NCBI GenBank assembly: GCA_003963115.1
Contig: RXJQ01000013.1
Location: forward strand, 1-64,000
DNA from: Burkholderiales bacterium
GTDB taxonomy: Bacteria; Pseudomonadota; Gammaproteobacteria; Burkholderiales; Burkholderiaceae_C
Length of the DNA stretch: 64,000 bases
Direction of reading: 5' to 3'
The notes under the pieces were generated by a model, which worked only from the letters and a program-made list of their open reading frames with translations, was not told the origin of the DNA and made no database searches. Each line of letters begins with the position of its first letter. Position 1 is the stretch's first letter. This document shows, one piece after another, positions 33,513 through 41,812 of this stretch. Made by a program: the position numbers and the translations under genes.

Positions 33513-34147
33513 ACGCTTGCCATGACCTCATCCCCGGGACCGATCTGCCCCGTGTGAACTTCAGCCCGGTGGGCTTTGACCATGCCGACATGCTGCATGC
33601 CTGGCTCAGCGACGACCGCGTCTGTTGCTGGCTGGACTTCGGCGGCGGCCGACAGCAGCTCACCAAGCTGGCGCTCTATGCCCTGCTCACCAGCAAACGC
33701 AACCTGGCCCGCCTGTTCCACCCCGCTGGTGACGCCACGCCCATCGGCCTGGTCTGCATGACCGACATCGACAACCCCATGGGCTCGTCGGAGGTCTGGG
33801 GCATGCGTGGCCTGTATGGCACCGCGCCCAAGCACATCGCCACCTCGGCGATGTTGACGGCGCTGGCCACGGGCTTTGTGGATCAGGGCCGCGAGGTGAT
33901 GGGCTCCTGGCTGGTCGATGGCAACGCGCCCTCTATGCAAATCCACCGCAAGCTGGGCCTGACGGAAACGGGTCGCCAGCGGGCGCGCCATCGCATGCAT
34001 GGCCGCTTGCATGACCGCGTGCTCTTTGACATCACGCGCGAGGAGTTCATCCAGCGCTTCCCCGATGTGCCGTCCGAGACCGGCCGCACCTGCCGGAGCA
34101 TGGGCTGGCTGGGCACCGCAGACCAAATGCTGGCCGCCGCAGCCTGA
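33509..34147 (+). CDS. GNAT-family acyltransferase
   Basis: The 212-residue protein fits the GNAT fold: strand IGLVCMTDIDN, the acceptor strand EVWGMRGLYG, helix TSAMLTALATGFVDQGREVM, strand GSWLVDGNAPSMQIHRKLGL (the typical N-x-x-x-x-x-x-x-x-K-x-G-F-like end) and a C-terminal helix. It probably transfers an acyl group from CoA or ACP to an amine of the product or an intermediate. Its ATG overlaps the KASIII stop codon and it precedes a second KASIII-like gene by 13 bases. Confidence 0.78.
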   Translation: MNACHDLIPGTDLPRVNFSPVGFDHADMLHAWLSDDRVCCWLDFGGGRQQLTKLALYALLTSKRNLARLFHPAGDATPIGLVCMTDIDNPMGSSEVWGMRGLYGTAPKHIATSAMLTALATGFVDQGREVMGSWLVDGNAPSMQIHRKLGLTETGRQRARHRMHGRLHDRVLFDITREEFIQRFPDVPSETGRTCRSMGWLGTADQMLAAAA

Positions 34148-34160
34148 GGGAATCGACACC

Positions 34161-35162
34161 ATGTCTGTTCAAGACCAACAACAGGCCACCATCGGCCTGG
34201 TCGATGTGGCCCACGGCCTGCCCGGCCCCGCCATCGACATCGTCGACTGGGTGCAAGGCCAGAACGTGGCCCCCACCGTCATCGAGCAGTTGCTGGAAAA
34301 CGGCTGCCGCTATTTCCATGACGGCACGGACCAGTCGGATGCCCAGTTGATCAGCCTGGCCATCGACCAGATGACCGAACGCGGCCTGAATCCTCTTGAC
34401 GTGGCCTATGTGATCCACGCCCACACCGAGGCCTTCAGCATGCCGGCTCCGCCCGTGTCGGTGCTGAGCCAGTTGGCGGCCCGCTATGGCTGGCGCACCC
34501 GCATGGCCTTTTCTGTCGGCCATCTGGCCTGTGCCTCGGTGGGCAATGCCCTGCAATGGGCAGCCACCCTGTTGCGTCGCGATCCGAGCGCCCGCTACGC
34601 CCTGGTGGTGACCTCGGACCGCGTGTTCGGCCAGGCCAATCACCGCATCCGCCAGACGGCGGGCATCCAGAGTGACGGCGGCTCGGCCCTGCTGATCGGG
34701 CGCGAAGGCTTGCGGGCCGTGCTGGACCACATCACCGTGCGCAACCATGCCGAGCTGTTCGACGGGCCCAGCAATGCCGTGAACACGGCCGCCATTGCCC
34801 GCTCCGCTTGGGTGCAGACCAAGAACCTGCTGCAAGACCACGCCCGTGAGCGCGGCCTGCCCGTTACGGAGATGGGCGAGATCCTGCCCATCAATGCCGA
34901 CAGGCCCTACTGGTTGGCGATTGGCAAGTCCCTGGGCCTGAGCGCGGAGCAGTTCTTCCTGGACAACATCGGCCGCCGTGGTCACGCCTGCTGTGCGGAC
35001 CTGGCCGTGAATCTCGTCGATCGAGGTCTGAGCCTGCTGGATGCCGGGCGGCGCGTCGTGTACTGCGCGCAATCGAATGTGGGCGCCTATGCCGCCGTGG
35101 CCTTCAGTCCCATTGGCCCCGTCGCCGCGCCTCTCGCATCGCCACAACAGGAGGCCGCATGA
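34161..35162 (+). CDS. second KASIII-like protein with active Cys
   Basis: The 333-residue thiolase-fold protein has its likely nucleophile at C124 in FSVGHLACASVGNAL. VLPHN-type histidine is less clear (GEILPINADRPYW replaces it), and the third site reads IGRRGHACCADLAVNLVD, again Gly-His in place of Gly-Asn. The C-terminal SNVGAYAAVAF fits the fold. With Cys but an altered His it may act as an acyltransferase. ATG 34161 follows the GNAT stop by 13 bases; the next gene overlaps by ATGA. Confidence 0.8.
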   Translation: MSVQDQQQATIGLVDVAHGLPGPAIDIVDWVQGQNVAPTVIEQLLENGCRYFHDGTDQSDAQLISLAIDQMTERGLNPLDVAYVIHAHTEAFSMPAPPVSVLSQLAARYGWRTRMAFSVGHLACASVGNALQWAATLLRRDPSARYALVVTSDRVFGQANHRIRQTAGIQSDGGSALLIGREGLRAVLDHITVRNHAELFDGPSNAVNTAAIARSAWVQTKNLLQDHARERGLPVTEMGEILPINADRPYWLAIGKSLGLSAEQFFLDNIGRRGHACCADLAVNLVDRGLSLLDAGRRVVYCAQSNVGAYAAVAFSPIGPVAAPLASPQQEAA

Positions 35163-36235
35163 ACTTGAAGCTCATGGCCTTGGCCGTGGATGTGCCACAG
35201 GCCACCACACACCAGAATCTCCTGGGCACCGTGGCCTCCCAGACCTACAAGCATCTGTTTGACGAGGCCGGGGCGTTCTCCAGGCCTTCCACCGTGCGGC
35301 GCGGCATCACGCGCATGCACACCGACAACTACCAGGCGCCCGCCTGGCCGGCCGAGACCCGCAACAGTGCGCAGGCATCAAGCGTGGTGGGCCTGTTGGC
35401 ACAAGCCCTGCCGCAAGCCATGGCGAAGGTGGAGGCGATCCTGCACACGCAGTGCACGCTGGACCAGCAGATCCTGGGCTCGACCTGCCTGCGCCTGCAA
35501 CAAGAGCACGCCATGCAAGCCCGCCTGACGCAGACCATCGGCCAGAACGGCACAGCCGGCATCGCCATGGCCATGCAACTGGCCCGCGTGCTGGGCGAGC
35601 AAGCAGGCGCAAACGGCTTGACACTCATCAGTGCCAGCGACAAGTGGATGGCGCCTTTCTACCGCCGCGTGCCGGACGTCGTCACTTATGGCGATGCAGC
35701 GGCGGCCTGCCTGGTCCAGGCGGACCTTGCCGGCACAGGGCTGCAAGACGGCGCCCTGGCCGTGATCGAAGACCTCGTCTGGCACGAAGCGCCCTTGCAT
35801 GAAGGGCCCTGGGCCGAGCCTGCAGCCATCGTCAACACACGCCTGGTCGAGTGGGCCGCCACCCAGGTTCGCCAGGTGATGGCCGCCATGCCCGAAGCGC
35901 GGCGCAAGCACGCTGTGTTGATGGGCGACGCCTACAGCCAGGCCTTGTCTGAACAGGTCGCCGAACAAGCGGGCTGGTCGGGCGAGCTGCGGCTGGCCAG
36001 CGACGCAGGCCAGTCAACCGGCGTGCACCTGTCCAGCGCTTCGCCGCTGGTGGCTCTGGCTGACTTGGTGGACTTGGCCACGCAACGCGGCCATGACATC
36101 GATGCCGTGATCTGGACCGCCAGCCTCAGTGGCCATGCGGCCGCCATGCGTGTGCGCTGCTCGGCAACAGCGCGCCGCATCCCCCAGGGGTGGGTGTCTG
36201 TCGGTCCGGCTGACAACGCCCCGTATTGCCAATAA
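35159..36235 (+). CDS. KASIII-like protein lacking active-site Cys
   Basis: The 358-residue protein keeps the overall thiolase layout: GSTCLRLQQEHAMQARLTQT and TIGQNGTAGIAMAMQLARVL where the nucleophile loop should be, then GDAAAACLVQADLAG and VHLSSASPLVALADLVDLA. At the position of the catalytic Cys it reads TIGQNGTAG (126-134), so no thiol is available. A condensing activity is therefore unlikely. It may be a scaffold or partner subunit (as chain-length factors are for ketosynthases) or catalyse a different reaction. It is coupled to the preceding KASIII by ATGA. Confidence 0.72.
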   Translation: MNLKLMALAVDVPQATTHQNLLGTVASQTYKHLFDEAGAFSRPSTVRRGITRMHTDNYQAPAWPAETRNSAQASSVVGLLAQALPQAMAKVEAILHTQCTLDQQILGSTCLRLQQEHAMQARLTQTIGQNGTAGIAMAMQLARVLGEQAGANGLTLISASDKWMAPFYRRVPDVVTYGDAAAACLVQADLAGTGLQDGALAVIEDLVWHEAPLHEGPWAEPAAIVNTRLVEWAATQVRQVMAAMPEARRKHAVLMGDAYSQALSEQVAEQAGWSGELRLASDAGQSTGVHLSSASPLVALADLVDLATQRGHDIDAVIWTASLSGHAAAMRVRCSATARRIPQGWVSVGPADNAPYCQ

Positions 36236-36247
36236 GGAGATTTTGAG

Positions 36248-37477
36248 ATGAGCAAGAAGATGTTGATTCTGGCGCGTGGCGATGGCCGCGCATTCTTTGA
36301 CCTGCAAGGGCGTTCCATCGTGGCGGACCTGCCCGTGAACGTGACCGTGTTCGTCGACAAGGCCAACGCCCATTACTTTGAGGGGCAGGGCGACCACGTC
36401 GAGACGGAGGTGGTGAGGTGGAGCGACCTGAACGACGTGGCCCGCCGCGCGCAGGCCCTGCATGAGCGCACACCCTTGAGCGCCATTGCCACGCTCGATG
36501 AAAAGACCGTGGACTTCGCGGCCGAGCTGCGTGAGCGCCTGGGCGTGCCCGGCCTGCACACGCAAGATGCCGCCCGCTACCGCGACAAGATGGTCATGAA
36601 GCAGCACGTGCTGGCCGCGGGCTTGCGTGCGCCGACCTTCGTGCGCTGCGACGACCAGGACACCGTGCAGGCCTTGCTGGCGCAACAAGGCAAGCTGGTC
36701 ATCAAGCCCGTGGATGGTCTGGGTTCCAAGGGCGTGGTGTTCGTCTCCACGCCGGACGAGCTCAAGGCCTGGTTCGCCGCTGAAGAGGCCCCGGAAGGCT
36801 TTGAGGCCGAGACCTATGTCGAGGGCGTGCTCTACCACGTCAACGCCATCGTGCGTGACGGGCAAGCCGTCCTCACGGCCAGCGCACCCTATGCACCGGG
36901 CATGGCCAACATCGACTTTGCCTCGGGCACACCCTTCGTGACCGTGATGCTGACCCAAGGCGCCCTCAAGGACAAGCTCGAAGCCTTCTCGGCCCGCGCC
37001 ATCAAGGCCCTGAAGCTGCGCAACGGCGTGACCCATCTGGAATGCTTCGTCACACCTGACGAGGACATCGTGTTCTGCGAAATGGCCGTGCGCCCGGGCG
37101 GTGGCGGCATCGTCTGGATGATCGAGTCGCAATACGGCGTGAACTATGGCCGTGCGACCCTGCTGCTCGAATGCGGCCGTGGCGACCTGATTCGCATCCC
37201 CTCGCCAACACGCGAAGACGTGGCTGGCCTGGTGGGCTTTCGCTGCAGCCAGACAGGCATCGTCAAGCGCGCGGCCAGTGCGCAATCGTTCAGCGAGCCC
37301 TGGATCAAGTCTGTGCAGGTGGACGTGGCCGAAGGCCAGTTCGTGCCGCCCAGCTCGCACTGCACCGATTACGTCGGCCTGGTGGTCTTCTCTTCTCGCG
37401 ATGAAAGCGAGTTTCACCAACGACGCAACGCGCTCTACCAGCGCTTCTTCGACGCGCTGGAGCTGCAGGCGCTGTGA
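36248..37477 (+). CDS. ATP-grasp ligase
   Basis: The 409-residue protein has the ATP-grasp fold: an N-terminal preATP domain (MLILARGDGRAFFDLQGRSI), a lid with LVIKPVDGLGSKGVVFVS (about 155-172) and ETYVEGVLYHVNAIV, and the metal-binding core HLECFVTPDEDIVFCEMAVR followed by PGGGG. It would join a carboxylate to an amine or thiol through an acyl phosphate. Next to an ACP and a PLP decarboxylase, it recalls BtrJ of butirosin biosynthesis, which loads glutamate onto an ACP. AAGGAG lies 8 bases before the ATG. The substrate is inferred, not shown. Confidence 0.85.
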   Translation: MSKKMLILARGDGRAFFDLQGRSIVADLPVNVTVFVDKANAHYFEGQGDHVETEVVRWSDLNDVARRAQALHERTPLSAIATLDEKTVDFAAELRERLGVPGLHTQDAARYRDKMVMKQHVLAAGLRAPTFVRCDDQDTVQALLAQQGKLVIKPVDGLGSKGVVFVSTPDELKAWFAAEEAPEGFEAETYVEGVLYHVNAIVRDGQAVLTASAPYAPGMANIDFASGTPFVTVMLTQGALKDKLEAFSARAIKALKLRNGVTHLECFVTPDEDIVFCEMAVRPGGGGIVWMIESQYGVNYGRATLLLECGRGDLIRIPSPTREDVAGLVGFRCSQTGIVKRAASAQSFSEPWIKSVQVDVAEGQFVPPSSHCTDYVGLVVFSSRDESEFHQRRNALYQRFFDALELQAL

Positions 37478-37531
37478 CGCCTCGCACCAAGTGCACTCAC
37501 CTTTTCTCTACATATATCTAGGACACAAGCC

Positions 37532-37807
37532 ATGCTGACCACAGCCCTGACCCAACAAGACATCGCCGACCAACTGCGCGACGCGGTGCTCACCGTGCTG
37601 CAACTCGATCTGCCCAAGGACGCCATCACCCTGGAAACCAACCTCCATGATCTGGGTCTGGAATCCATGAACGTGGTGGAGTTGCTGGCCGAGATGGAAG
37701 CCCGCTTCGACATCACGATCGACGTGGAAGACCTGTCGGCGACGCTCTTCTCGCGCTTTGGCAACCTGGTCGACTTCGTTCAGCGCAAGAGCGATGAAGC
37801 CCGCTGA
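37532..37807 (+). CDS. acyl carrier protein
   Basis: The 91-residue protein has the phosphopantetheine site LHDLGLESMNVVELLAEME with S45 as attachment residue, followed by a helical C-terminus (DLSATLFSRFGNLVDFVQRK). It is the only carrier protein in the cluster, so intermediates of the ATP-grasp ligase, acyl-CoA ligase, dehydrogenases and KASIII-like enzymes probably all pass through it. The next gene starts 14 bases before its stop codon. Confidence 0.93.
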   Translation: MLTTALTQQDIADQLRDAVLTVLQLDLPKDAITLETNLHDLGLESMNVVELLAEMEARFDITIDVEDLSATLFSRFGNLVDFVQRKSDEAR

Positions 37808-38882
37808 ACCCACCCTGGCCTTCGTGCAGGCCTGCGCCGTGTTGCCGACCGGGCAGACGTCGGTCGCACAGTGGCAGCAAGCCGCGCTGGCAGACCACGC
37901 CGCCGAGATCTCGTCCACCTACCGGGTGTTGACGCGATGGCAGTTCGGCGAAGTGAGCCAGCAAGCTGCTGCATGGTGTGCTGACCAGGCCGTGAAGCCG
38001 CATGCTCAGCCCCAAGCCCGCTTTGCCTGCGAGCCCTCAGCCAGCCAAGCCGACATGGCCGAAGCAGCCGTGAAGGGTTTGATGGACGCCCTGCCCGAGA
38101 AGCCGGCATGCGGCGTGGCCGTGTATGCCACCAGCGGCGTGGACGAGAACTTCTTCCAGTCCAGCATCTCGCGTCTGGTGTGCGGCATGGGCATGTCACG
38201 CGTGCCGCACTTCGGTGTGGCGCAGTGGCAGGGTGCATCCTGGATCGGCGCCATGGACATCATCGCGTCCCTCAGCGCTGAAAGCGATGGTGACCACTAC
38301 GCGGCACTCATGGTCTGCGCGGAGAAATGGCCCTTGCCCTTCCCACGCGCGCTGAGCCTGCCTGCTGTCATGGGCGATGGTGCGGCTGCGCTGTGGATCG
38401 AGCGTGTGGGCGAACAGGTGCTGCAACCGGCACTGGTCTGTGTCGACACCGGCATGCGCAGCAACGCGCCCTATGTGACCCTGCCCGACGCTGCTCAAGC
38501 GACCCTGCCCGATGTGGGCCGCGCACGCATCCTCGCTGATGCCCGCGAGCTCATGGGGGCGCTGTTGGTGAAGCATGCGCTGCAACCAGACGATGTGCAG
38601 GGCTGGTTGCCATCCGGCTTGGGTCGTGACTGGGACCGTGCCCTGCAGGACAGCCTGGGGCTGGATGGACTGAGCTGCCCACCAGCCTGTGAGAACGAAT
38701 CATCTGGCTACCTGAGTGCGGCGGCGGGCCCGGTGGCCATCGAACGCCTGCTGAGCGCGATGCGCGCCGGTCATGTTGAGAACGGCGCACGCTTTCTCAG
38801 CTGGGGCATGAGCCTGGGGGGCACCGTGGGCGTGGCCTTGTTGCAGGCACGTTGCCCTCAAGCCCGAGGAGCATCAGCATGA
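37794..38882 (+). CDS. fourth KASIII-like protein, degenerate active site
   Basis: The 362-residue thiolase-fold protein is recognisable from SGVDENFFQSSISRLVCGMG, SLPAVMGDGAAALWIERVGE and the C-terminal FLSWGMSLGGTVGVALL. In the nucleophile loop (FGVAQWQGASWIGAMD, 140-155) no Cys is present. It overlaps the ACP gene by 14 bases and the MATE gene by ATGA. Loss of the Cys suggests a non-condensing role such as a docking or chain-length partner for one of the Cys-bearing KASIII-like proteins. Confidence 0.72.
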   Translation: MKPAEPTLAFVQACAVLPTGQTSVAQWQQAALADHAAEISSTYRVLTRWQFGEVSQQAAAWCADQAVKPHAQPQARFACEPSASQADMAEAAVKGLMDALPEKPACGVAVYATSGVDENFFQSSISRLVCGMGMSRVPHFGVAQWQGASWIGAMDIIASLSAESDGDHYAALMVCAEKWPLPFPRALSLPAVMGDGAAALWIERVGEQVLQPALVCVDTGMRSNAPYVTLPDAAQATLPDVGRARILADARELMGALLVKHALQPDDVQGWLPSGLGRDWDRALQDSLGLDGLSCPPACENESSGYLSAAAGPVAIERLLSAMRAGHVENGARFLSWGMSLGGTVGVALLQARCPQARGASA

Positions 38883-40276
38883 ATGCACCTGTTGCAACGG
38901 ATTCTCGTCCACGCCGGGAAGCGGTGTTCATGCCGCTGCTGAGCCTGTCGGCCAAGATGGCCTTGGTGCAGACCGCACCCTTGCTGATGAGCGTGCTGGT
39001 GGCCGGCCTCATCGCCAAGCACAGCACACACAGCTATGCGGCCTACGCGCTGATGGCGAGCTTCAACCTGCCCATCTTCATTGCCGCGGCCAGCATGCTG
39101 CAGGCCCTGTACTACTTGGGCGGCCGGGCCATGGGCCAGGGCCGGCATGAAGACTATGAAGCGGCCATGCTGGCGGGTTTTGTCTTTGCCAGCCTCGTGG
39201 CCCTGGTCTGCTCCGGCCTGAGTGTGCTGAGCAGCCAGGCTCTGAGCCTGTTCGGCGTCGACCCCGACCTGGCCCAGGCTGCGCACGGCTTTGGCATCGC
39301 CAACGCGGTGGGCCTGTGGCCGGCCTTGTTGATGGTGGTCTTTCGGGTGCACGCGTCCTTGCGGCAACGTGCCGGTCTGGCCTCGGGCCTGTATGTGGTC
39401 GCTGCCTTGTGCGGTAGCGCGTGGGCTCTGCTGGCCATGCAGTTATGGGGCCATGACCTTGCCCAGGCCAGTGAGATGACCGTGGGCGCCGTGAGTCTGT
39501 CGAACTGGGTCATGGCGGCCTTAGGCCTGGGCGCGCTGCTGGGCATGAAGCCTTTGCAATTGAATTGGCGCGCACATGGTTCGCGCATTCAGGAGGCTCT
39601 GGCCCAGCTCTTCGCCGTGGGCTGGCCAGTGGGGGCCGTGGTGCTGCTCGACAGCCTCATGCTTGCCTTTGCCGCCCTGATAGCTGGCCGTTATTGGCCA
39701 CAGACCGTGCCCGTGCATTCCGCTGCGGCCTTGTGGGTCACTTTTGCCCTGGTGCTGCCTCTGGGCATCGCCCAGGCGGTCGTGCAGTACGTGGCGGTGG
39801 CCCACGCCCGTGGCGATGTGCAAGAGCGCAATCGCCGCGCGGTGCTGGCCATGCTGCTGACCCTGATGACCGGTGCGGTCACGCTGCTGGCCTTCAGCCT
39901 CGCTGCGGTGCCGCTGGGTGCCGCAGTGCTGGGTCCTGTTGCCTACCAGGCCGACACCGCTTCAGCGCTGCACCAGATCATGCCCTGGGCCGGCCTGGTG
40001 CTGTGCATGCAGGCCGTGATCGTCGTGGGCGCCGCCATCTTGCGGGGCCTGGGCCAGACCCGTGCCCCTCTGCTTCAAGCCCTCTTCGGCTACGGCCTGG
40101 TGGGCATCGGTGGTCAGTGGCTGCTGGCTGTCGTGTATGGCGGTGCGCTGCTGGGACTGTGGCAGGGTCTCGCGGCCGGCTTTGGTCTCACGGCTGTCGC
40201 CTTGTGCTGGCGTTGTGCCAGGGAACTTGAACTTTCAACCCAAAAGGGCGGTGTCTATCGCCCGACCCTGCCTTGA
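38879..40276 (+). CDS. MATE-family efflux transporter
   Basis: The 465-residue membrane protein has about 12 hydrophobic spans in two related halves (first half from PLLSLSAKMALVQTAPLLMS, second from LAQLFAVGWPVGAVVLLDSL), the layout of MATE drug/proton or sodium antiporters. LPIFIAAASMLQALYYLGGR and LPLGIAQAVVQYVAVAHARG are the matching half-repeats near each start. It overlaps the preceding KASIII-like gene (ATGA) and presumably exports the cluster's product from the cytoplasm, in parallel or in series with the ABC set. Confidence 0.9.
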   Translation: MNAPVATDSRPRREAVFMPLLSLSAKMALVQTAPLLMSVLVAGLIAKHSTHSYAAYALMASFNLPIFIAAASMLQALYYLGGRAMGQGRHEDYEAAMLAGFVFASLVALVCSGLSVLSSQALSLFGVDPDLAQAAHGFGIANAVGLWPALLMVVFRVHASLRQRAGLASGLYVVAALCGSAWALLAMQLWGHDLAQASEMTVGAVSLSNWVMAALGLGALLGMKPLQLNWRAHGSRIQEALAQLFAVGWPVGAVVLLDSLMLAFAALIAGRYWPQTVPVHSAAALWVTFALVLPLGIAQAVVQYVAVAHARGDVQERNRRAVLAMLLTLMTGAVTLLAFSLAAVPLGAAVLGPVAYQADTASALHQIMPWAGLVLCMQAVIVVGAAILRGLGQTRAPLLQALFGYGLVGIGGQWLLAVVYGGALLGLWQGLAAGFGLTAVALCWRCARELELSTQKGGVYRPTLP

Positions 40277-40308
40277 AGGCAGGACCTCAACCCGTCAGGA
40301 GAAACATC

Positions 40309-40593
40309 ATGAGCATCATCAAACTGGACGACTGCGAACACGCCATCCATGCCTCGAACGCCAATCTGGCCAACAGCCGACTCGAAGACGTCCGCCTGGC
40401 CGAGAGCACGGTCGAGCAGGTCACCTTCGAAGGCTCGACCTTCAAAGAGGTCTATTTCGACCAAAGCCGCTTTGACCGCGTGAGTTTCGCCGGTGTGCAG
40501 ATCACCAATGGCGTCTACAGCGGCATGAGCATCGATGGCATCGATGTTCAGGAGCTGATGACGGTATACCGCCGCGTCGTCGTGGCGGCGTGA
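40309..40593 (+). CDS. small pentapeptide-repeat-like protein
   Basis: The 94-residue protein has tandem five-residue periodicity: ANLAN SRLED VRLAE STVEQ VTFEG STFKE VYFDQ SRFDR VSFAG, the A(D/N)LxX pattern of pentapeptide repeat right-handed helices. AGGAG precedes the ATG at 40309. Small pentapeptide proteins can mimic DNA and protect gyrase, or act as scaffolds. A self-resistance role is possible but would depend on the product's target. Confidence 0.7.
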   Translation: MSIIKLDDCEHAIHASNANLANSRLEDVRLAESTVEQVTFEGSTFKEVYFDQSRFDRVSFAGVQITNGVYSGMSIDGIDVQELMTVYRRVVVAA

Positions 40594-40612
40594 TGGCCAA
40601 CGGAGTCTTGCC

Positions 40613-41812
40613 ATGCACATCGACACGAAACACGTGATCGCGCAAATCCAGCGCGAAGATCACGACAGCTGGCAGCTGATGCAGAGCCTCTTGAACGACC
40701 TCGGTGGTCTGGCCCAGGAAGCCGACCGCCTGGGCGACATGCCCGAGCACCTGTGGGGCCGCGTACCCGTGGGCCTGCTCAACCGCATGAACCTGCCGGT
40801 GGTGCATGGCGGGCTGCCCTTGACCGCCACGGCCGTGCGCCGTTGTGTGGTGTTCGAACAGGTGGGCCGCGTGTGTCCGGGCCTGCCCATCGGCATGCCG
40901 GGGCCAGGTCTGTCCATGCCACCCGTGTTCGCCCTGGGCACGCCAGAGCAGCAAAGCAGCTACTTCGCACGCTTTCATGATGAGAGCCGCCCGGTGTGGG
41001 GCGCCTTCGCCATCACCGAGCCCGAAGCCGGTTCCGACGCCACGGCCCTGCGCATGAGCGCACGCCGTGATGGCGATGACTACATCCTCAACGGCAACAA
41101 GTGCTTCATCACCAACGGCCGCCGTGCCGATGCCGTGGTGGTGTTCGCCACGCTGGATGCCAGCAAGGGCCGCTTCGGCATCCGCGCCTTCATCGTCGAC
41201 AAGCACACGCCCGGCTTCTCGGTGGACCGTTGCGAAGACATGATGGGCCTGCGCGCCAGCCAGCTCACGGCCTTGTCCTTCCAGGACTGCCGCGTGCCCG
41301 CCTCCAGCATGCTGGGCCACAACGGCAAGCGTGGCCCGCTGATCGATGCCTTCACCGGTGCCCAAAGCGCCTGGGACTACATGCGCCCTGCGCTGTCGGC
41401 CGTGATCAACGGCTCGTGCTTTGGCGTGCTGGATGCCGCGCGCGAAGCGGTGTCCGGCAAGGACGCCGGACTGAGCACCCTGCAGGCCCAGGTGGTGCAG
41501 CGCGATCTGAAGGTGTTCCAGGCCCGTCTGGAATCGGCGCGCCTGCTGGCCTTGCGCGCCGCCTGGCGCTACGACCAGGGCCAGCGTGCCTCGCTGGACG
41601 CCTCGATGGCCAAGGCCTTCTCGTCGACCTTGTCGATGGAGCTGGGCCAGTACCTGAGTCACCACTTTGCCTTGGCCGAGCCCGGCCAGCGTGCCCGGTT
41701 CGACAAGTTCTACCGCGACGCCAAGGCCTTCGACATCCTGGAAGGCACGGGCGACATGCAGCGCCTGATGATCTCGCGCGCCTTCGACCCCACCGCGGAG
41801 CAAGCAGCATGA
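40613..41812 (+). CDS. acyl-CoA dehydrogenase (flavin), acting on CoA or ACP substrate
   Basis: The 399-residue protein is a full-length acyl-CoA dehydrogenase: FAD/substrate motif ITEPEAGSDATALRM, the NGNKCFITNGRRADAVVVFA strand, GFSVDRCEDMMGLRASQLTA and the C-terminal FDILEGTGDMQRLMISR, whose Glu is in the position of the catalytic base in short-chain members. In carrier-protein clusters such enzymes desaturate acyl- or aminoacyl-S-ACP (as for prolyl-S-PCP). The next gene, an incomplete relative, overlaps by ATGA, and a heteromer of the two is plausible. Confidence 0.88.
   Translation: MHIDTKHVIAQIQREDHDSWQLMQSLLNDLGGLAQEADRLGDMPEHLWGRVPVGLLNRMNLPVVHGGLPLTATAVRRCVVFEQVGRVCPGLPIGMPGPGLSMPPVFALGTPEQQSSYFARFHDESRPVWGAFAITEPEAGSDATALRMSARRDGDDYILNGNKCFITNGRRADAVVVFATLDASKGRFGIRAFIVDKHTPGFSVDRCEDMMGLRASQLTALSFQDCRVPASSMLGHNGKRGPLIDAFTGAQSAWDYMRPALSAVINGSCFGVLDAAREAVSGKDAGLSTLQAQVVQRDLKVFQARLESARLLALRAAWRYDQGQRASLDASMAKAFSSTLSMELGQYLSHHFALAEPGQRARFDKFYRDAKAFDILEGTGDMQRLMISRAFDPTAEQAA

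Noticed and set aside
36014-37420. 468-codon open frame antisense to the ATP-grasp gene
   Set aside because: His/Gly/Asp-rich shadow composition; the plus-strand ATP-grasp has a ribosome binding site and full motifs.
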